Source of the DNA: Roseateles depolymerans
GTDB taxonomy: Bacteria; Pseudomonadota; Gammaproteobacteria; Burkholderiales; Burkholderiaceae_C
Length of the DNA stretch: 64,000 nt
NCBI RefSeq assembly: GCF_003387155.1
Contig: NZ_QUMT01000001.1
Span: 1,615,858-1,679,857 of the forward strand
Direction of reading: 5' to 3'
Of this stretch, positions 1-9,503 are shown piece by piece (position 1 is the first letter of the stretch; every line of letters begins with the position of its first letter). Under the pieces are notes generated by a model. That model ran no database searches. It was not told the DNA's origin and saw only the letters and a program-made list of their open reading frames with translations. A program made the translations under genes and the position numbers.

Positions 1-17
1 AGCTTGGGGTCCAGCGA

Positions 18-683
18 ATGCATGGCCGTCATCCAAGCGCACAAGGCCAGGATGCACATGCGTCACATGCGTCAAATAGCGCATCCGGCGCGTTGGGCCC
101 CTACCGCTCCCATGGCTTGTCTGGCCCGCGCGGTCCGCATGAAGGTGGAACCTCTCAATCCGACGTCACCCCGAGTGCATTGCATGCCAGAGGAGACGGG
201 CCTGCTGCAGACCCAATCGGCGCCAAGGACTCGACCAACTGGAGCGGCGCGTCCAGCCTGATTGGCAAAGGCGGCGCAGCGGGCTCATGGGGTGAATCGG
301 GGTTGGTAGGTCACCCGTTCACTGGAGGATGTGCCAGCCTCACGGGCAGTGAGCGGCCTGCGCCCGCCGCCACGCTGGCGGACGTTCTGGAAGCGCTGCC
401 GTACCGGGTTTTGTCGGGCTGGATGCGCATCCTCCGTCACAGTTCCTTCGATCCGCACGAATCCGGGCGCGCCTGGTCGGCCTCGGTCAGGGAGCAGATG
501 TACAACTTCCGCGCCCGACTGATCGGCGCCCGCGCCTGCCGCTCGCCGCAGGAGCTGGAGGCGCGTGTCTTCGGGTTGTACCGACGGCTGTGCTCCCGGG
601 AGGCCTGGGTAGCGCTTGCCGCCAGCGACGAGTCCGCCTCGCCTGACCTCAGCGGCGAGCCTCCGTCAGGCCCCACTTTTTGA
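18..683 (+). CDS. Hypothetical protein, probably 5'-truncated by the window edge
   Basis: The frame is open from base 3 to a stop at 681-683, so the first ATG at 18 need not be the real start. The first 110 residues are rich in Gly, Ser, Ala and His and look disordered. The last 110 residues look like a folded helical domain (for example LADVLEALPYRVLSGWM and MYNFRARLIGARACRSPQEL). No family is recognised. The 3' end overlaps the convergent norR gene by 35 bases. The ordered C-terminal half argues for a real gene; the low-complexity N-terminal half could be spurious coding in GC-rich DNA. Confidence 0.45.
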   Translation: MHGRHPSAQGQDAHASHASNSASGALGPYRSHGLSGPRGPHEGGTSQSDVTPSALHARGDGPAADPIGAKDSTNWSGASSLIGKGGAAGSWGESGLVGHPFTGGCASLTGSERPAPAATLADVLEALPYRVLSGWMRILRHSSFDPHESGRAWSASVREQMYNFRARLIGARACRSPQELEARVFGLYRRLCSREAWVALAASDESASPDLSGEPPSGPTF

Positions 684-2637
684 TGAGGCGATGGAAGTTG
701 CTTCGATCCATCCCGGCCTCGCGGGCGGCCGCGGCCAGCGAACCTGGATGGCGTCGCAGAAGGGCCGCGAGCCATTGGCGCTGGAACGCTTCGGTCGCGG
801 CGCGCAGCGTTTGAGGGGCTTGAAGGGAAGGGCCCGACCCATCGACCCGCTCACCGATTCGCTCGTCGATCCTCTCACCCATCGGTTCACCATCCCGCTC
901 AACAACCCGTTGACCGACCGGCTCAACAATCCCTTCACGGACCGGTGCAACAAACCGTTCACCGACCCGTTCACCGACCCGTTCACCGACCCGTTCACCG
1001 ACCCGTTGGTCGACCTGTTGGCCGACTCGCTGACCAAACCATTCACCTGGCCCTTCACCGAATTCACCCACCTGCTCCCGGTAAGCCCGGCCCTGCATCG
1101 CTGCCGACAGCGCATCCCCGATCGGTTCCAGTCCCAGATGCTCCGGCTCGATCGTTGTCCAGCGCTGCGCCTTTCGCGGTCCCGCCCACGCCCGCAGCGC
1201 GGCGCGACTGATCAGGTGTTCCAGTTCTCGCACATTGCCCGGCCAGTCGTGGCGAAGCAGCGCGTCCCGGGCGGCGGGCGACAGCCTCAGGTTGCGGGCG
1301 CCCAGTCGGTGCTGGTTCTCTTCCAGGAACACTCCGGCCAGTGCCAGGACATCCCGTCCCCGTGCCCGCAGGGGCGGCACATGCACCGGATAGACCGCCA
1401 GCCGGTGATACAGGTCGGCGCGAAATCGACCCGCTGCGACCTCCGCCCGCAGGTCCCGGTTGGTCGCGGCCACGACACGGACGTCCACTCGAAGCGGGCG
1501 GTCGCTGCCCGGTCGCTGGATGTCTCCGCTCTGCAGCACCCGCAGCAGTTTGGCCTGCACCGTCAATGGCAGTTCACCCACTTCGTCCAGCATGAGCGTC
1601 CCTCCGGCCGCCAGCTCGAACTTGCCCATGCGGTCCTGGGTGGCGCCAGTGAACGCCCCGCGGCGGTGGCCGAAGAGTTCGCTGTCGGCCAGCGTCTCCG
1701 GCAGGGCCGCGCAGTTCACCTGGACCAGCGGGCGCGTCGATCGCCGGGACCCTTCATGCAGTCGCTGCGCCACCAGTTCCTTGCCTACCCCGGTCTCGCC
1801 CAGGATGAGCACCGTCAGGTCCGAGGGCGCCACGGTGTCCACTTCACGGATGAGTTGTTGCCACGCAGCGCTGCGGCCTTCGAGCTGACGGATTTCCCGC
1901 ACGATGGTCGATACCGACGAAGTCGTCCGAGAGGGCAGGCCGTCCGTCGCTTCCAGCGCGCGGGCAACGCCGACCACGGACGGCGCGGCGGAAGCATCCG
2001 ACGCCTCCCCCATCGGAGCAAATTCGGACGAGTCGGCCCATGCATCAGCATCAGCATCAACAGCTGCGGCTGCTGCGGCTGCTGCGGCTGCTGCGGCTGC
2101 TGCGGCAGTTGGGCTGCCAATGGATGGCCGTTTGCGCGGGGTCGCCGATCGGTTATCGGCCCGCCTCTGCCTGGCTTCATCCGCCACGATCGCTTCCAGG
2201 TGCATCTGCAGCGCCGCGATCACTGCGGTCGCGGTCTCTTCCTGGATCGCATCAAAGGCACCCGGACGCAGCGCATCGAACGTCGCCACGCCCCACAGTC
2301 GTCCGCCAATGGTCAGCGGAGCGCCCATGCAGTCGTGGACCGGGAGCAACTGATCCGCGGGCGTGTCTGGATGCTCGACCAGACCGTCATAGGGGTCGGG
2401 CAGTCCGCAGTCCGGGGGGAAGCGGTGAACGCCTCGGGCTCTCACCAGGGCGGCCAGCCGCGGATGGCCAGCCAGCGGGAAACGTCGCTGCATGGCTTCT
2501 TCGGCCAGCCCATGGACGGCCAGTGGGTGCAGCGCGTCGCCCTCCAGTTTCAGGATCGCTGCCGCGTCACACGGTAACTGCTCGAGGGTGGCTTCAAGCG
2601 CGGCGGCAAAGCGGGAGGAAAGGCTGGTGGCGTTCAT
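649..2637 (-). CDS. norR: NorR, nitric-oxide-sensing sigma-54-dependent activator
   Basis: 662 residues. The N-terminal GAF domain (about 10-150) keeps every residue I recall as an iron ligand or NO-signalling residue of E. coli NorR: R60, Y83 and D84 in DPYDG, H101, C103 and D121. The central AAA+ domain has Walker A GETGVGKE (280-287), the sigma-54 contact motif GAFTGA (327-332) and Walker B LMLDE (348-352). A Fis-type helix-turn-helix closes the protein. ATG at 2637 is chosen because homology starts there; an upstream in-frame ATG at 2820 would run through the regulatory region. It is divergent from hmp, which it most likely activates when NO is present. Oddities: a 15-alanine tract between GAF and AAA+, and a degenerate GERV repeat array between AAA+ and the HTH. 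Confidence 0.96.
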   Translation of the reverse strand: MNATSLSSRFAAALEATLEQLPCDAAAILKLEGDALHPLAVHGLAEEAMQRRFPLAGHPRLAALVRARGVHRFPPDCGLPDPYDGLVEHPDTPADQLLPVHDCMGAPLTIGGRLWGVATFDALRPGAFDAIQEETATAVIAALQMHLEAIVADEARQRRADNRSATPRKRPSIGSPTAAAAAAAAAAAAAAAVDADADAWADSSEFAPMGEASDASAAPSVVGVARALEATDGLPSRTTSSVSTIVREIRQLEGRSAAWQQLIREVDTVAPSDLTVLILGETGVGKELVAQRLHEGSRRSTRPLVQVNCAALPETLADSELFGHRRGAFTGATQDRMGKFELAAGGTLMLDEVGELPLTVQAKLLRVLQSGDIQRPGSDRPLRVDVRVVAATNRDLRAEVAAGRFRADLYHRLAVYPVHVPPLRARGRDVLALAGVFLEENQHRLGARNLRLSPAARDALLRHDWPGNVRELEHLISRAALRAWAGPRKAQRWTTIEPEHLGLEPIGDALSAAMQGRAYREQVGEFGEGPGEWFGQRVGQQVDQRVGERVGERVGERVGERFVAPVREGIVEPVGQRVVERDGEPMGERIDERIGERVDGSGPSLQAPQTLRAATEAFQRQWLAALLRRHPGSLAAAAREAGMDRSNFHRLIKKWGLTEARR
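847..1062. repeat. 12-bp in-frame minisatellite inside norR
   Basis: Four perfect copies of CCGTTCACCGAC lie at 955-1002, flanked on both sides by diverged copies out to about 847 and 1062. On the coding strand the unit gives the tetrapeptide GERV, at residues 546-561 for the perfect core. Because the unit is 12 bases, copy-number change alters linker length without breaking the frame. The array lies between the AAA+ domain and the DNA-binding domain. Confidence 0.92.
2063..2107. repeat. 9-bp tandem repeat coding a poly-alanine tract in norR
   Basis: Four perfect copies of GCTGCGGCT and a fifth with one change lie at 2063-2107. They encode 15 consecutive alanines (residues 178-192), followed by an Asp/Ala stretch, in the linker between the NO-sensing GAF domain and the AAA+ domain. 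Confidence 0.92.
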
Positions 2638-2760
2638 GGGCGACTTGTCGGATCTGCGGACGTTTGGGCTGTGACCGAAGAAGGGGTTGTGAGCTGGTGC
2701 CAGTTCGACCTCGCCATGGCTCACCGACCCGGTTGGCATGCCAAGTTTCCCCTTGAAGTG

Positions 2761-2837
2761 GTTGTTTCGACAACAGGCCAAGCTGCCAAAAGGATTTAAC
2801 CGTTGTGATAACAACCACATTCAATCGTTGTCAATCA
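2761..2837. promoter_or_regulatory. Cluster of three putative NorR enhancer boxes
   Basis: Two sites fit the NorR consensus GT-N7-AC: GTTGTTTCGAC at 2761-2771 and GTTGTGATAAC at 2802-2812. A third, GTTGTCAATCA at 2827-2837, keeps the left half only. They lie 56-130 bases upstream of the putative sigma-54 promoter of hmp, as expected for an enhancer-bound activator, and within 200 bases of the norR start, so autoregulation is possible. The assignment is by consensus and position only. Confidence 0.65.
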
Positions 2838-2891
2838 AACCACAAAACACAAACTCCTGTCGATTCAAAGGCTTAGCACAAGGTCACTGCC

Positions 2892-2907
2892 TGGCACGGA
2901 TGTTGAG
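2892..2907 (+). promoter_or_regulatory. Putative sigma-54 promoter of hmp
   Basis: TGGCACG-GATG-TTGAG matches the sigma-54 consensus TGGCACG-N4-TTGCW with correct -24 to -12 spacing; the single departure is A instead of C in the -12 element at 2906. Predicted transcription would start near 2918, giving a leader of about 20 bases before the hmp ATG at 2939. Confidence 0.65.
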
Positions 2908-2938
2908 AACTGCACGTCATCCACTGACTGGAGTCCAC

Positions 2939-4120
2939 ATGTTTTCTCCCGCTACCGTCTCCCTCATCAAGGCTACCGTTCCCCTGCTGCGCCAACGCGG
3001 GGAAGACATCACCCGTCACTTCTATGCCTCCATGTTCCGGGACCACCCCGACATGAAGGCCTTCTTCAACGAGTCCCACCAGGCCGAGGGCACGCAGGCG
3101 CGCGCCCTCGCGGGTGCCGTGCTGGCGTACGCCGCTCACATCGACCAGTTGGAAGCTCTCGCGCCTGCATTGCCGCGCATCATCCAGAAGCATGCGGCAC
3201 TGGGTGTGCTCCCTGAGCACTACCCCGTGGTTGGCCAGTGCCTGCTGCGCGCCATTGGCGAGGTGCTGGGCGAACTCGCCACCGACGAAGTGCTGGCCGC
3301 CTGGGCGCAGGCTTATGGCGCGCTCGCGCAACTGCTCATTGACGCTGAAGAGCAGGTCTATGCCGCGAATGCGTCCTCCCCGGGTGGCTGGCGCGGAGAT
3401 CGCCAGCTCCGGCTGGTCCGCAAGGAGCGGGAGAGCGAGATCATCACCTCGCTCTATTTCGAGGCCGCCGACGGCGGATCCCTGATGGACTACCAGCCCG
3501 GCCAGTACCTGACCCTGGTGCTGACGCTCGACGGCAAGGATGTGCGCCGCAACTATTCCCTCTCCGACGCGCCAGGGCGGGGCTGGTATCGCATCAGCGT
3601 CAAGCGCGAACCCGAGGGCCGGGTGTCCAACTGGCTGCATGACCACCTGTCGGTCGGCGACCAGGTCCGGGCGCTCCCGCCGTGCGGTGACTTCGTGCTG
3701 GATGCATCGTCCACGCGGCCCCTGGTGCTTGTGACTGCTGGGGTCGGCATCACCCCCGCCATGAGCATGCTGGAGACGGTGGCGTCCACCGGTCGCCCGG
3801 TCCACTTCATCCATGCGGCCCAACACAGTGCCGTCCACGCCTTCCGCGACCGGGTGGACGCCCTGGCGCAAGCCCATCCGAATGTGCAGCCGCTCTACCT
3901 CTATGATCAGCCGCGCCCGGGCTGCAAGCCGCACCGGATGGGGCGCGTCAACACCGACCTCCTGGCCGAACTGCTCCCCCAGGACCGCAACGTGGACCTG
4001 TATTTCCTGGGCCCCAAGCCCTTCATGCAGCAGGTGTTTGCCAGCGCCAAGGCCCTGCAGATTCCGCAGTCGCAGGTGCGTTTCGAGTTCTTCGGCCCCC
4101 TGGAGTCACTCGCCGCCTGA
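2939..4120 (+). CDS. hmp: Flavohemoglobin, nitric oxide dioxygenase
   Basis: 393 residues, the usual Hmp length. The globin domain (about 1-140) has the distal Tyr29 (HFYASMF) and proximal His85 (QKHAALG), aligned without gaps to E. coli Hmp from memory. A ferredoxin-reductase-type FAD domain follows ([11 protein letters not shown]) and then an NAD domain ([16 protein letters not shown]), ending in the typical [10 protein letters not shown]. It oxidises NO to nitrate using NAD(P)H and O2 in the cytoplasm. The start at 2939 is set by homology. It is divergent from norR and preceded by a sigma-54-like promoter and NorR boxes, so NO induction through NorR is the natural inference. Confidence 0.97.
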   Translation: MFSPATVSLIKATVPLLRQRGEDITRHFYASMFRDHPDMKAFFNESHQAEGTQARALAGAVLAYAAHIDQLEALAPALPRIIQKHAALGVLPEHYPVVGQCLLRAIGEVLGELATDEVLAAWAQAYGALAQLLIDAEEQVYAANASSPGGWRGDRQLRLVRKERESEIITSLYFEAADGGSLMDYQPGQYLTLVLTLDGKDVRRNYSLSDAPGRGWYRISVKREPEGRVSNWLHDHLSVGDQVRALPPCGDFVLDASSTRPLVLVTAGVGITPAMSMLETVASTGRPVHFIHAAQHSAVHAFRDRVDALAQAHPNVQPLYLYDQPRPGCKPHRMGRVNTDLLAELLPQDRNVDLYFLGPKPFMQQVFASAKALQIPQSQVRFEFFGPLESLAA

Positions 4121-4139
4121 TCAAGGAAGCGGCCCCAGG

Positions 4140-4168
4140 TTCGCGAGCCGCGCTTCCTGGGCTATACT
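4140..4168 (+). promoter_or_regulatory. Possible sigma-70 promoter of rpsO
   Basis: TATACT at 4163-4168 is a good -10 element; the hexamer 17 bases upstream (TTCGCG, 4140-4145) is a weak -35. If used, it gives rpsO a leader of roughly 240 bases. The 4121-4412 interval holds no gene. It includes a short inverted repeat, CCACCGGGGTGG, just after the promoter. A long leader would suit S15 autoregulation, but no specific S15-binding fold was identified. Confidence 0.45.
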
Positions 4169-4412
4169 CCGCCTGTTTTGTCACTCCACCGGGGTGGCAA
4201 AGCAACGAGCACGGCACGGGTCGGTTTCACCTGTGTCCGCAAGTCCCTCTCGGAAACCGCGCGCTGGGTGGCCTTTTCTGGCCCCAAACTCTCAACAGCG
4301 CCAGTGTGGATGGGCCCGGCCTGGTCGCTTTGGCGGCAGGTGTGAGGTTTGTTCACGGTGTGGCATCCCGCCGGCGGACCTTCCGAATTCATTCCGGAAC
4401 AAGGAACGCATC

Positions 4413-4682
4413 ATGGCAATCGCCGATCTGAACAAGGCTGACATCGTCAAGGCCAACGCCCGTAGCGCCAACGACACGGGTTCTCCCGAAGTCCAAGTGG
4501 CTCTGCTGACCGCTCGCATCAACGAGCTGACCCCCCACTTCAAGCTGCACGCCAAGGACCACCACGGCCGTCGCGGTCTGCTGAAGATGGTCAACCAGCG
4601 CAAGAGCCTGCTGGCTTACCTGAAGAACAAGGACGCTGACCGCTACACCGCCCTGATCCAGAAGCTGGGTCTGCGCAAGTAA
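4413..4682 (+). CDS. rpsO: 30S ribosomal protein S15
   Basis: 89 residues, exact family length, with the S15 signatures [17 protein letters not shown] and the basic [17 protein letters not shown] segment that binds 16S rRNA. The gene sits inside a longer open frame that starts in hmp; ATG at 4413, after AAGGAACGC, is the real start. It is followed by an intrinsic terminator and then pnp, the order seen in most proteobacteria. Confidence 0.98.
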   Translation: MAIADLNKADIVKANARSANDTGSPEVQVALLTARINELTPHFKLHAKDHHGRRGLLKMVNQRKSLLAYLKNKDADRYTALIQKLGLRK

Positions 4683-4698
4683 TCATCGCCTGTGAACG

Positions 4699-4740
4699 AA
4701 GAGCCTGTCTGGATGTATGCCAACAGGCTCTTTGTTGTTT
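4699..4740 (+). terminator. Intrinsic terminator of rpsO
   Basis: Perfect 10-bp inverted repeat AAGAGCCTGT / ACAGGCTCTT (4699-4708 with 4723-4732) followed by the T-rich tail TGTTGTTT. It should end most rpsO transcripts before pnp. Confidence 0.9.
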
Positions 4741-4894
4741 CTGACGTCTCGTGCAAAGTTGGTCTTTCACGAGGTGGCAACCTCAGGCGCTTCTGACGCT
4801 TGTCCAAGCCGGTTCAACGCTTGTTCAAAGACGGTCTGAATCACGCCTGCAGGTTGTTCTGAATGGAGTCGGGGCTGACGTGGCGCTGCTGTGT

Positions 4895-4939
4895 CATTCC
4901 AGGGTGGTTGGCGGCTTGGGCCGCAGTCACGCTGGAATG
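4895..4939 (+). promoter_or_regulatory. Long hairpin in the pnp leader, candidate RNase III/PNPase autoregulation site
   Basis: Outer arms CATTCCAG (4895-4902) and CTGGAATG (4932-4939) are perfectly complementary. A 3-bp segment GTG/CAC and an inner 5-bp stem GCGGC-TTGG-GCCGC continue the structure, giving a 45-base two-part hairpin about 75 bases before the pnp start. There is no T tract. In E. coli an RNase III-cleaved leader hairpin lets PNPase repress its own synthesis; the same role here is inferred. The rest of 4741-5013 has no gene and no other feature that I can assign. Confidence 0.55.
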
Positions 4940-5013
4940 GCATCCCGCCAAACCCAGTCTCACTCCCGGTTGAAGCCGCGCCGATTGCGGCTGTTTATCA
5001 CTGAGGAGATGCA

Positions 5014-7146
5014 ATGAGCATGTTCAACAAAGTCGTCAAGAGCTTCCAATGGGGTCCCCATCAGGTGACGATGGAGACCGGCGAAATCGCCCGTCAAGCC
5101 ACCGGCGCCGTGCTGGTGAACATTGAAGACACCGTGGTGCTGGCCACCGTGGTCGCCCGTACCGAAGCCAAGGCCGGTCAGGACTTCTTCCCGCTGACGG
5201 TCGACTACATCGAGAAGACCTACGCCGCTGGCAAGATCCCCGGCAGCTTCTTCAAGCGCGAAGGCCGTCCCAGCGAGCTGGAGACCCTGACCTCCCGCCT
5301 GATCGACCGTCCGATCCGCCCGCTGTTCCCGGAAGGCTTCTTCAATGAAGTCCAGGTGGTCATCCACACCCTGTCGCTGAATCCGGAAGTGCAGGCCGAC
5401 ATCGCCGCGATGATCGCCACCAGCGCTGCGCTGGCTGTGTCCGGCATTCCGTTCAACGGCCCGATCGGTGCTGCCCGCGTGGGTTACATCAACGGCGAAT
5501 ACGTGCTGAACCCGGGCAAGACCCAGCTGACCGAGTCCAAGCTGGACCTGGTCGTGGCCGGCACCGAAGCCGCCGTGCTGATGGTCGAGTCCGAAGCGGA
5601 CCAGCTGACCGAAGACGTCATGCTGGGCGCCGTGGTCTATGGCCACGACCAGGGCAAGGTGGCCATCAACGCCATCAACGAACTGGTGCGCGAAGCCGGC
5701 AAGCCGTCCTGGAACTGGACCGCTCCGGCCAAGAACGAGCCCTTCATCGCCAAGGTCACCGCCCTGGCTGAAGAGCCGCTGCGCGCTGCCTACCAGATCC
5801 GCTCCAAGCAGGCCCGCACCCAGGCTTGCCGCGAAGCCTATGCCAAGGTCAAGGAAGCCCTGACCGCCGAGAACGTCGAATTCGACGGCGTCGAAGTGGA
5901 AGGCCTGCTGTTCGAGATCGAGGCCCGCATCGTCCGCAGCCAGATCCTGGCTGGTGAGCCGCGCATCGACGGTCGCGACACCCGCACCGTGCGCCCCATC
6001 GAGATCCGCAACAGCGTGCTGCCGCGCGCCCACGGCTCGGCCCTGTTCACCCGCGGTGAAACGCAGGCGCTGGTCGCTGCCACCCTGGGCACGGACCGCG
6101 ACGCGCAGGTCATCGACGCGCTGGCCGGCGAGTACTCCGAGCGCTTCATGCTGCACTACAACATGCCTCCGTTCGCCACCGGCGAAACCGGTCGCGTGGG
6201 CAGCCCCAAGCGCCGCGAAATCGGCCACGGCCGTCTGGCCAAGCGCGCCCTGGTGGCCGTGCTGCCGACCAAGGAAGACTTCCCGTACTCCATCCGCGTG
6301 GTGTCGGAAATCACCGAGTCCAACGGCTCCTCGTCCATGGCTTCGGTCTGCGGCGGCTGCCTGTCGCTGCTGGACGCTGGCGTGCCCCTGAAGGCTCACG
6401 TGGCCGGTATCGCCATGGGTCTGATCAAGGACGCCAACCGCTTTGCCGTGCTGACCGACATCCTGGGTGACGAAGATCACCTGGGCGACATGGACTTCAA
6501 GGTGGCAGGCACCACCGCCGGCATCACCGCCCTGCAGATGGACATCAAGATCCAGGGCATCACCAAGGAAATCATGCAGGTCGCCCTGGCGCAAGCCAAG
6601 GAAGCCCGTCTGCACATCCTGGACAAGATGGTCGGCGCCATGGGCACCGCCAACACCGAGATCTCGCAGTTCGCGCCGCGTCTGTACACCATGAAGATCA
6701 ATCCGGAGAAGATCCGTGACGTGATCGGCAAGGGCGGCGCCACCATCCGCGCGCTGACCGAAGAAACCGGCACGCAGATCGACATCGCGGAAGACGGCAC
6801 CATCACCATCGCCTCCACCGACGGCGCCAAGGCGGAAATCGCCAAGAAGCGCATCGAAGAGATCACTGCCGAAGCCGAAGTGGGCAAGGTCTACGAAGGC
6901 CCGGTCACCAAGATCCTGGACTTCGGTGCCCTGGTCAACATCCTGCCGGGCAAGGACGGTCTGCTGCACATCAGCCAGATCGCCCACCAGCGCGTGGAAA
7001 AGGTGACCGACTTCCTGAGCGAAGGCCAGATCGTCAAGGTCAAGGTGCTGGAGACCGATGAAAAGGGCCGCATCAAGCTGTCGATGAAGGCCCTGCTGGA
7101 CCGTGATGCACCCGCACACGCTCCGTCGGAAGGTGCTGGCGAGTAA
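5014..7146 (+). CDS. pnp: Polyribonucleotide nucleotidyltransferase
   Basis: 710 residues, standard PNPase length. Two RNase PH-like cores (about 1-230 and 310-550, the second with the [14 protein letters not shown] and [16 protein letters not shown] active-site segments) are followed by a KH domain ([20 protein letters not shown], near 565-620) and an S1 domain ([20 protein letters not shown], near 625-695). It is a phosphate-dependent 3'-5' exoribonuclease and degradosome component. A GAGGAGATGCA ribosome site precedes the ATG. The next gene starts 6 bases after its stop. Confidence 0.98.
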   Translation: MSMFNKVVKSFQWGPHQVTMETGEIARQATGAVLVNIEDTVVLATVVARTEAKAGQDFFPLTVDYIEKTYAAGKIPGSFFKREGRPSELETLTSRLIDRPIRPLFPEGFFNEVQVVIHTLSLNPEVQADIAAMIATSAALAVSGIPFNGPIGAARVGYINGEYVLNPGKTQLTESKLDLVVAGTEAAVLMVESEADQLTEDVMLGAVVYGHDQGKVAINAINELVREAGKPSWNWTAPAKNEPFIAKVTALAEEPLRAAYQIRSKQARTQACREAYAKVKEALTAENVEFDGVEVEGLLFEIEARIVRSQILAGEPRIDGRDTRTVRPIEIRNSVLPRAHGSALFTRGETQALVAATLGTDRDAQVIDALAGEYSERFMLHYNMPPFATGETGRVGSPKRREIGHGRLAKRALVAVLPTKEDFPYSIRVVSEITESNGSSSMASVCGGCLSLLDAGVPLKAHVAGIAMGLIKDANRFAVLTDILGDEDHLGDMDFKVAGTTAGITALQMDIKIQGITKEIMQVALAQAKEARLHILDKMVGAMGTANTEISQFAPRLYTMKINPEKIRDVIGKGGATIRALTEETGTQIDIAEDGTITIASTDGAKAEIAKKRIEEITAEAEVGKVYEGPVTKILDFGALVNILPGKDGLLHISQIAHQRVEKVTDFLSEGQIVKVKVLETDEKGRIKLSMKALLDRDAPAHAPSEGAGE

Positions 7147-7152
7147 CTCGTC

Positions 7153-8160
7153 ATGAAAGCCATCGCCATCAGCCAGCCCGGTGGACCGGAGGTGCTGCAA
7201 CTGGTCGAGCGTCCTGACCCCGTCCCCGGGGTCTCGGAATGCCTGATCCGTGTGGCGGCCTACGGCATCAACCGGCCGGATGTCCTGCAACGCAAGGGCG
7301 CCTATCCGCCGCCACCCGGGGCGAGTGATCTCCCTGGGCTGGAGGTGGCGGGCGTCATCGAGTCCGGCGATGCCGACGCCCTGAAGGCTGCTGGCCTGAA
7401 GGTCGGCGACGCGGTCTGTGCGCTGGTGGCCGGTGGCGGCTATGCCGAGCTCTGCGTGGCCCCGGTGGCGCAATGCCTGCCGGTGCCTGCGGGCTGGAGC
7501 ATGGAAGAGGCGGCCAGCCTGCCGGAGACCTTCTTCACCGTGTGGAGCAATGTGTTCGAGCGGGCGCGTCTGCAGCCGGGCGAGACCCTGCTGGTGCATG
7601 GCGGCAGCAGCGGCATCGGGGTCACGGCCATTCAACTGGCCAAGGCTCTGGGCGCCAAGGTGCTGGTGACGGTGGGCAGCGACGACAAGGCCAAGGCCTG
7701 TCTGGCGCTGGGCGCCCATCACGCGATCAACTACCGCGAGCAGGACTTCGTGGCCGAAGCCAAGACCTTCACCGAAGGTCGTGGCGTGGATGTGATCCTG
7801 GACATGGTGGCGGGCGCCTACGTGGCGCGCAACGTCGAATGCCTGGCCGACGACGGCCGTGCGGTGATCATCGCCGTGCAGGGCGGGGTGCAGGCCGGCT
7901 TTGATGCTGGTCAGGTGCTGCGCCGTCGGCTGACGATCACCGGGTCCACGCTGCGTCCGCGTTCGCTGGACTTCAAGGCCGGCATCGCCCGGGCGCTGCG
8001 GGAGCGGGTCTGGCCGTTGCTGGAGCAGCGGGTCATCCGCCCGGTGCTGTATCGCCAGCTCCCGGCGGCCGACACCGCCAAGGCCCATGCCCTGATGGAG
8101 TCCGGCGAGCACGTCGGCAAGATCGTGCTGAGCTGGCACGACAAGACGGAGAAGCATTGA
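7153..8160 (+). CDS. NAD(P)H quinone oxidoreductase, PIG3/Qor type
   Basis: 335 residues, zinc-independent medium-chain dehydrogenase/reductase fold. The N-terminal GroES-like part has [20 protein letters not shown] and the Rossmann part has [17 protein letters not shown], both typical of the TP53I3 (PIG3) branch. It probably reduces quinones with NADPH; the true substrate is not predictable. It starts 6 bases after pnp and its TGA overlaps the tpiA ATG, so it is likely co-transcribed and translationally coupled with tpiA. Confidence 0.92.
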   Translation: MKAIAISQPGGPEVLQLVERPDPVPGVSECLIRVAAYGINRPDVLQRKGAYPPPPGASDLPGLEVAGVIESGDADALKAAGLKVGDAVCALVAGGGYAELCVAPVAQCLPVPAGWSMEEAASLPETFFTVWSNVFERARLQPGETLLVHGGSSGIGVTAIQLAKALGAKVLVTVGSDDKAKACLALGAHHAINYREQDFVAEAKTFTEGRGVDVILDMVAGAYVARNVECLADDGRAVIIAVQGGVQAGFDAGQVLRRRLTITGSTLRPRSLDFKAGIARALRERVWPLLEQRVIRPVLYRQLPAADTAKAHALMESGEHVGKIVLSWHDKTEKH

Positions 8161-8900
8161 TGCGCAAGAAACTGGTAGTGGGCAACTGGAAGATGCATGG
8201 CAGCCGTGCGTCCAATGCCGTGCTGCTGGCGGGCCTCAAGGAGGCTGGTCCCTGGAACGCCCAGGTGGCCGTGTGTGTGCCGTTCCCCTACATCACCGAA
8301 ACCGCGCTGGCCCTGACCGGTCAGCTCGTGGCCTTTGGTGCGCAGGACTGCTCGGCGCATGAGCAAGGTGCCTATACCGGCGAAGTGTCCTCGGCCATGC
8401 TGGCGGACATCGGCTGCCGGTATGTCATCACGGGCCATTCCGAGCGCCGCGCCTACCACCACGAAAGTGACCAGCTGGTGGCCGACAAGGCCAAGGCCGC
8501 GCTGGCCCACGGCATCACGCCCATCGTCTGTGTGGGCGAGACGCTGGCCGAACGTGAAGCGGGTCGCACCGAAGAAGTGGTCAAGCGCCAGCTCGCCGCG
8601 GTCATCCACACCCTGACGCATTGCATCGGGGAAATCGTGGTGGCTTACGAGCCGGTCTGGGCGATCGGCACTGGCCTGACCGCCACGCCGGAGCAGGCTC
8701 AGCATGTGCATGCGCTGCTGCGTCAGCAGCTCAAGGCGGCCACGCAGAAGGCGGACCAGATGCAGATCCTCTACGGAGGCAGCGTCAAGCCGGACAATGC
8801 GGCCCAACTGTTTGCCCAGCCCGATATCGACGGCGGCCTCATCGGAGGCGCCGCATTGAAGGCTGCTGATTTTGCGGCGATCTGCCGCGCTGCCGGCTGA
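8160..8900 (+). CDS. tpiA: Triose-phosphate isomerase
   Basis: 246 residues. Substrate lysine lies in GNWKMHG, catalytic histidine in TGHSERR and catalytic glutamate in [11 protein letters not shown]; the phosphate loop YGGSVKPDN is present. It interconverts dihydroxyacetone phosphate and glyceraldehyde 3-phosphate. ATG at 8160 overlaps the preceding stop (TGATG); an in-frame TTG at 8157 is less likely. tpiA-secG-nuo order is common in betaproteobacteria. Confidence 0.98.
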   Translation: MRKKLVVGNWKMHGSRASNAVLLAGLKEAGPWNAQVAVCVPFPYITETALALTGQLVAFGAQDCSAHEQGAYTGEVSSAMLADIGCRYVITGHSERRAYHHESDQLVADKAKAALAHGITPIVCVGETLAEREAGRTEEVVKRQLAAVIHTLTHCIGEIVVAYEPVWAIGTGLTATPEQAQHVHALLRQQLKAATQKADQMQILYGGSVKPDNAAQLFAQPDIDGGLIGGAALKAADFAAICRAAG

Positions 8901-8944
8901 ATCCACCGGCTGAAGGTCCAAAAGGGTTCTGGAGAAAGAAGCAA

Positions 8945-9370
8945 ATGCAAGTGTTGATGAATCTGGTGCTGGTGCTGCAGCTGATCGCTGCCCTGGCGAT
9001 GATCGGTCTGGTGCTGGTGCAGCATGGCAAGGGCGCCGACATGGGCGCCTCCTTCGGCAGCGGTGCCTCGGGCAGTCTCTTCGGTGCCACGGGAAGTGCC
9101 AACTTCCTCTCGCGCAGCACCGCAATCGCCGCTACCATCTTCTTTGTCTGCACACTGGCCCTGGCCTACATGAGCAGCCATCGTGAGTCGGGTCTGGGCG
9201 GTTCCACCGCTGCAGAGCGTCTGCTGGAGCAAGGGGCTGCCCCCGCACTGTCGGCCTCCGCGCCCGCCGTTGCACCGAATACTGCGGCATCTTCCGCCGC
9301 TACGGCGAACGACGTGGTGCCCGGTGCTGCGCTGTCTCCGGTGGCGCCTGCCTCGGCCGCATCGAACTGA
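8945..9370 (+). CDS. secG: Preprotein translocase subunit SecG
   Basis: 141 residues. It has two membrane segments (about 5-25 and 55-75) with the conserved cytosolic loop LVQHGKGADMGASFG and GSGASGSLFGATGSANFLSR between them. The C-terminal 60 residues are an Ala/Pro/Ser-rich tail, long compared with E. coli SecG but usual in this group. It is an accessory subunit of SecYEG. An upstream AAAGAAGC may act as the ribosome site. Confidence 0.96.
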   Translation: MQVLMNLVLVLQLIAALAMIGLVLVQHGKGADMGASFGSGASGSLFGATGSANFLSRSTAIAATIFFVCTLALAYMSSHRESGLGGSTAAERLLEQGAAPALSASAPAVAPNTAASSAATANDVVPGAALSPVAPASAASN

Positions 9371-9442
9371 TCGAAGTGGGCGGCTGGCGTAAGCTCCTCG
9401 ACAAAATCGCTTCGGATCACTAGTGAGGTCAAGAAAGCGGTA

Positions 9443-9448
9443 TAGAAT
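9443..9448 (+). promoter_or_regulatory. Putative -10 element of the tRNA-Leu promoter
   Basis: GGTATAGAATGC contains TAGAAT at 9443-9448, placed about 55 bases before the mature tRNA 5' end. No strong -35 element is visible at the right spacing, so the call rests on the -10 and position alone. Confidence 0.4.
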
Positions 9449-9503
9449 GCGAGGCTGTCTGAAACGCGAGCCGTCAAGACAAAGTCACTTCAGGGTGACA
9501 TAT

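Noticed and set aside
955-1002. CRISPR array
   Set aside because: The repeats are 12 bases, directly tandem without spacers, and in frame within norR.
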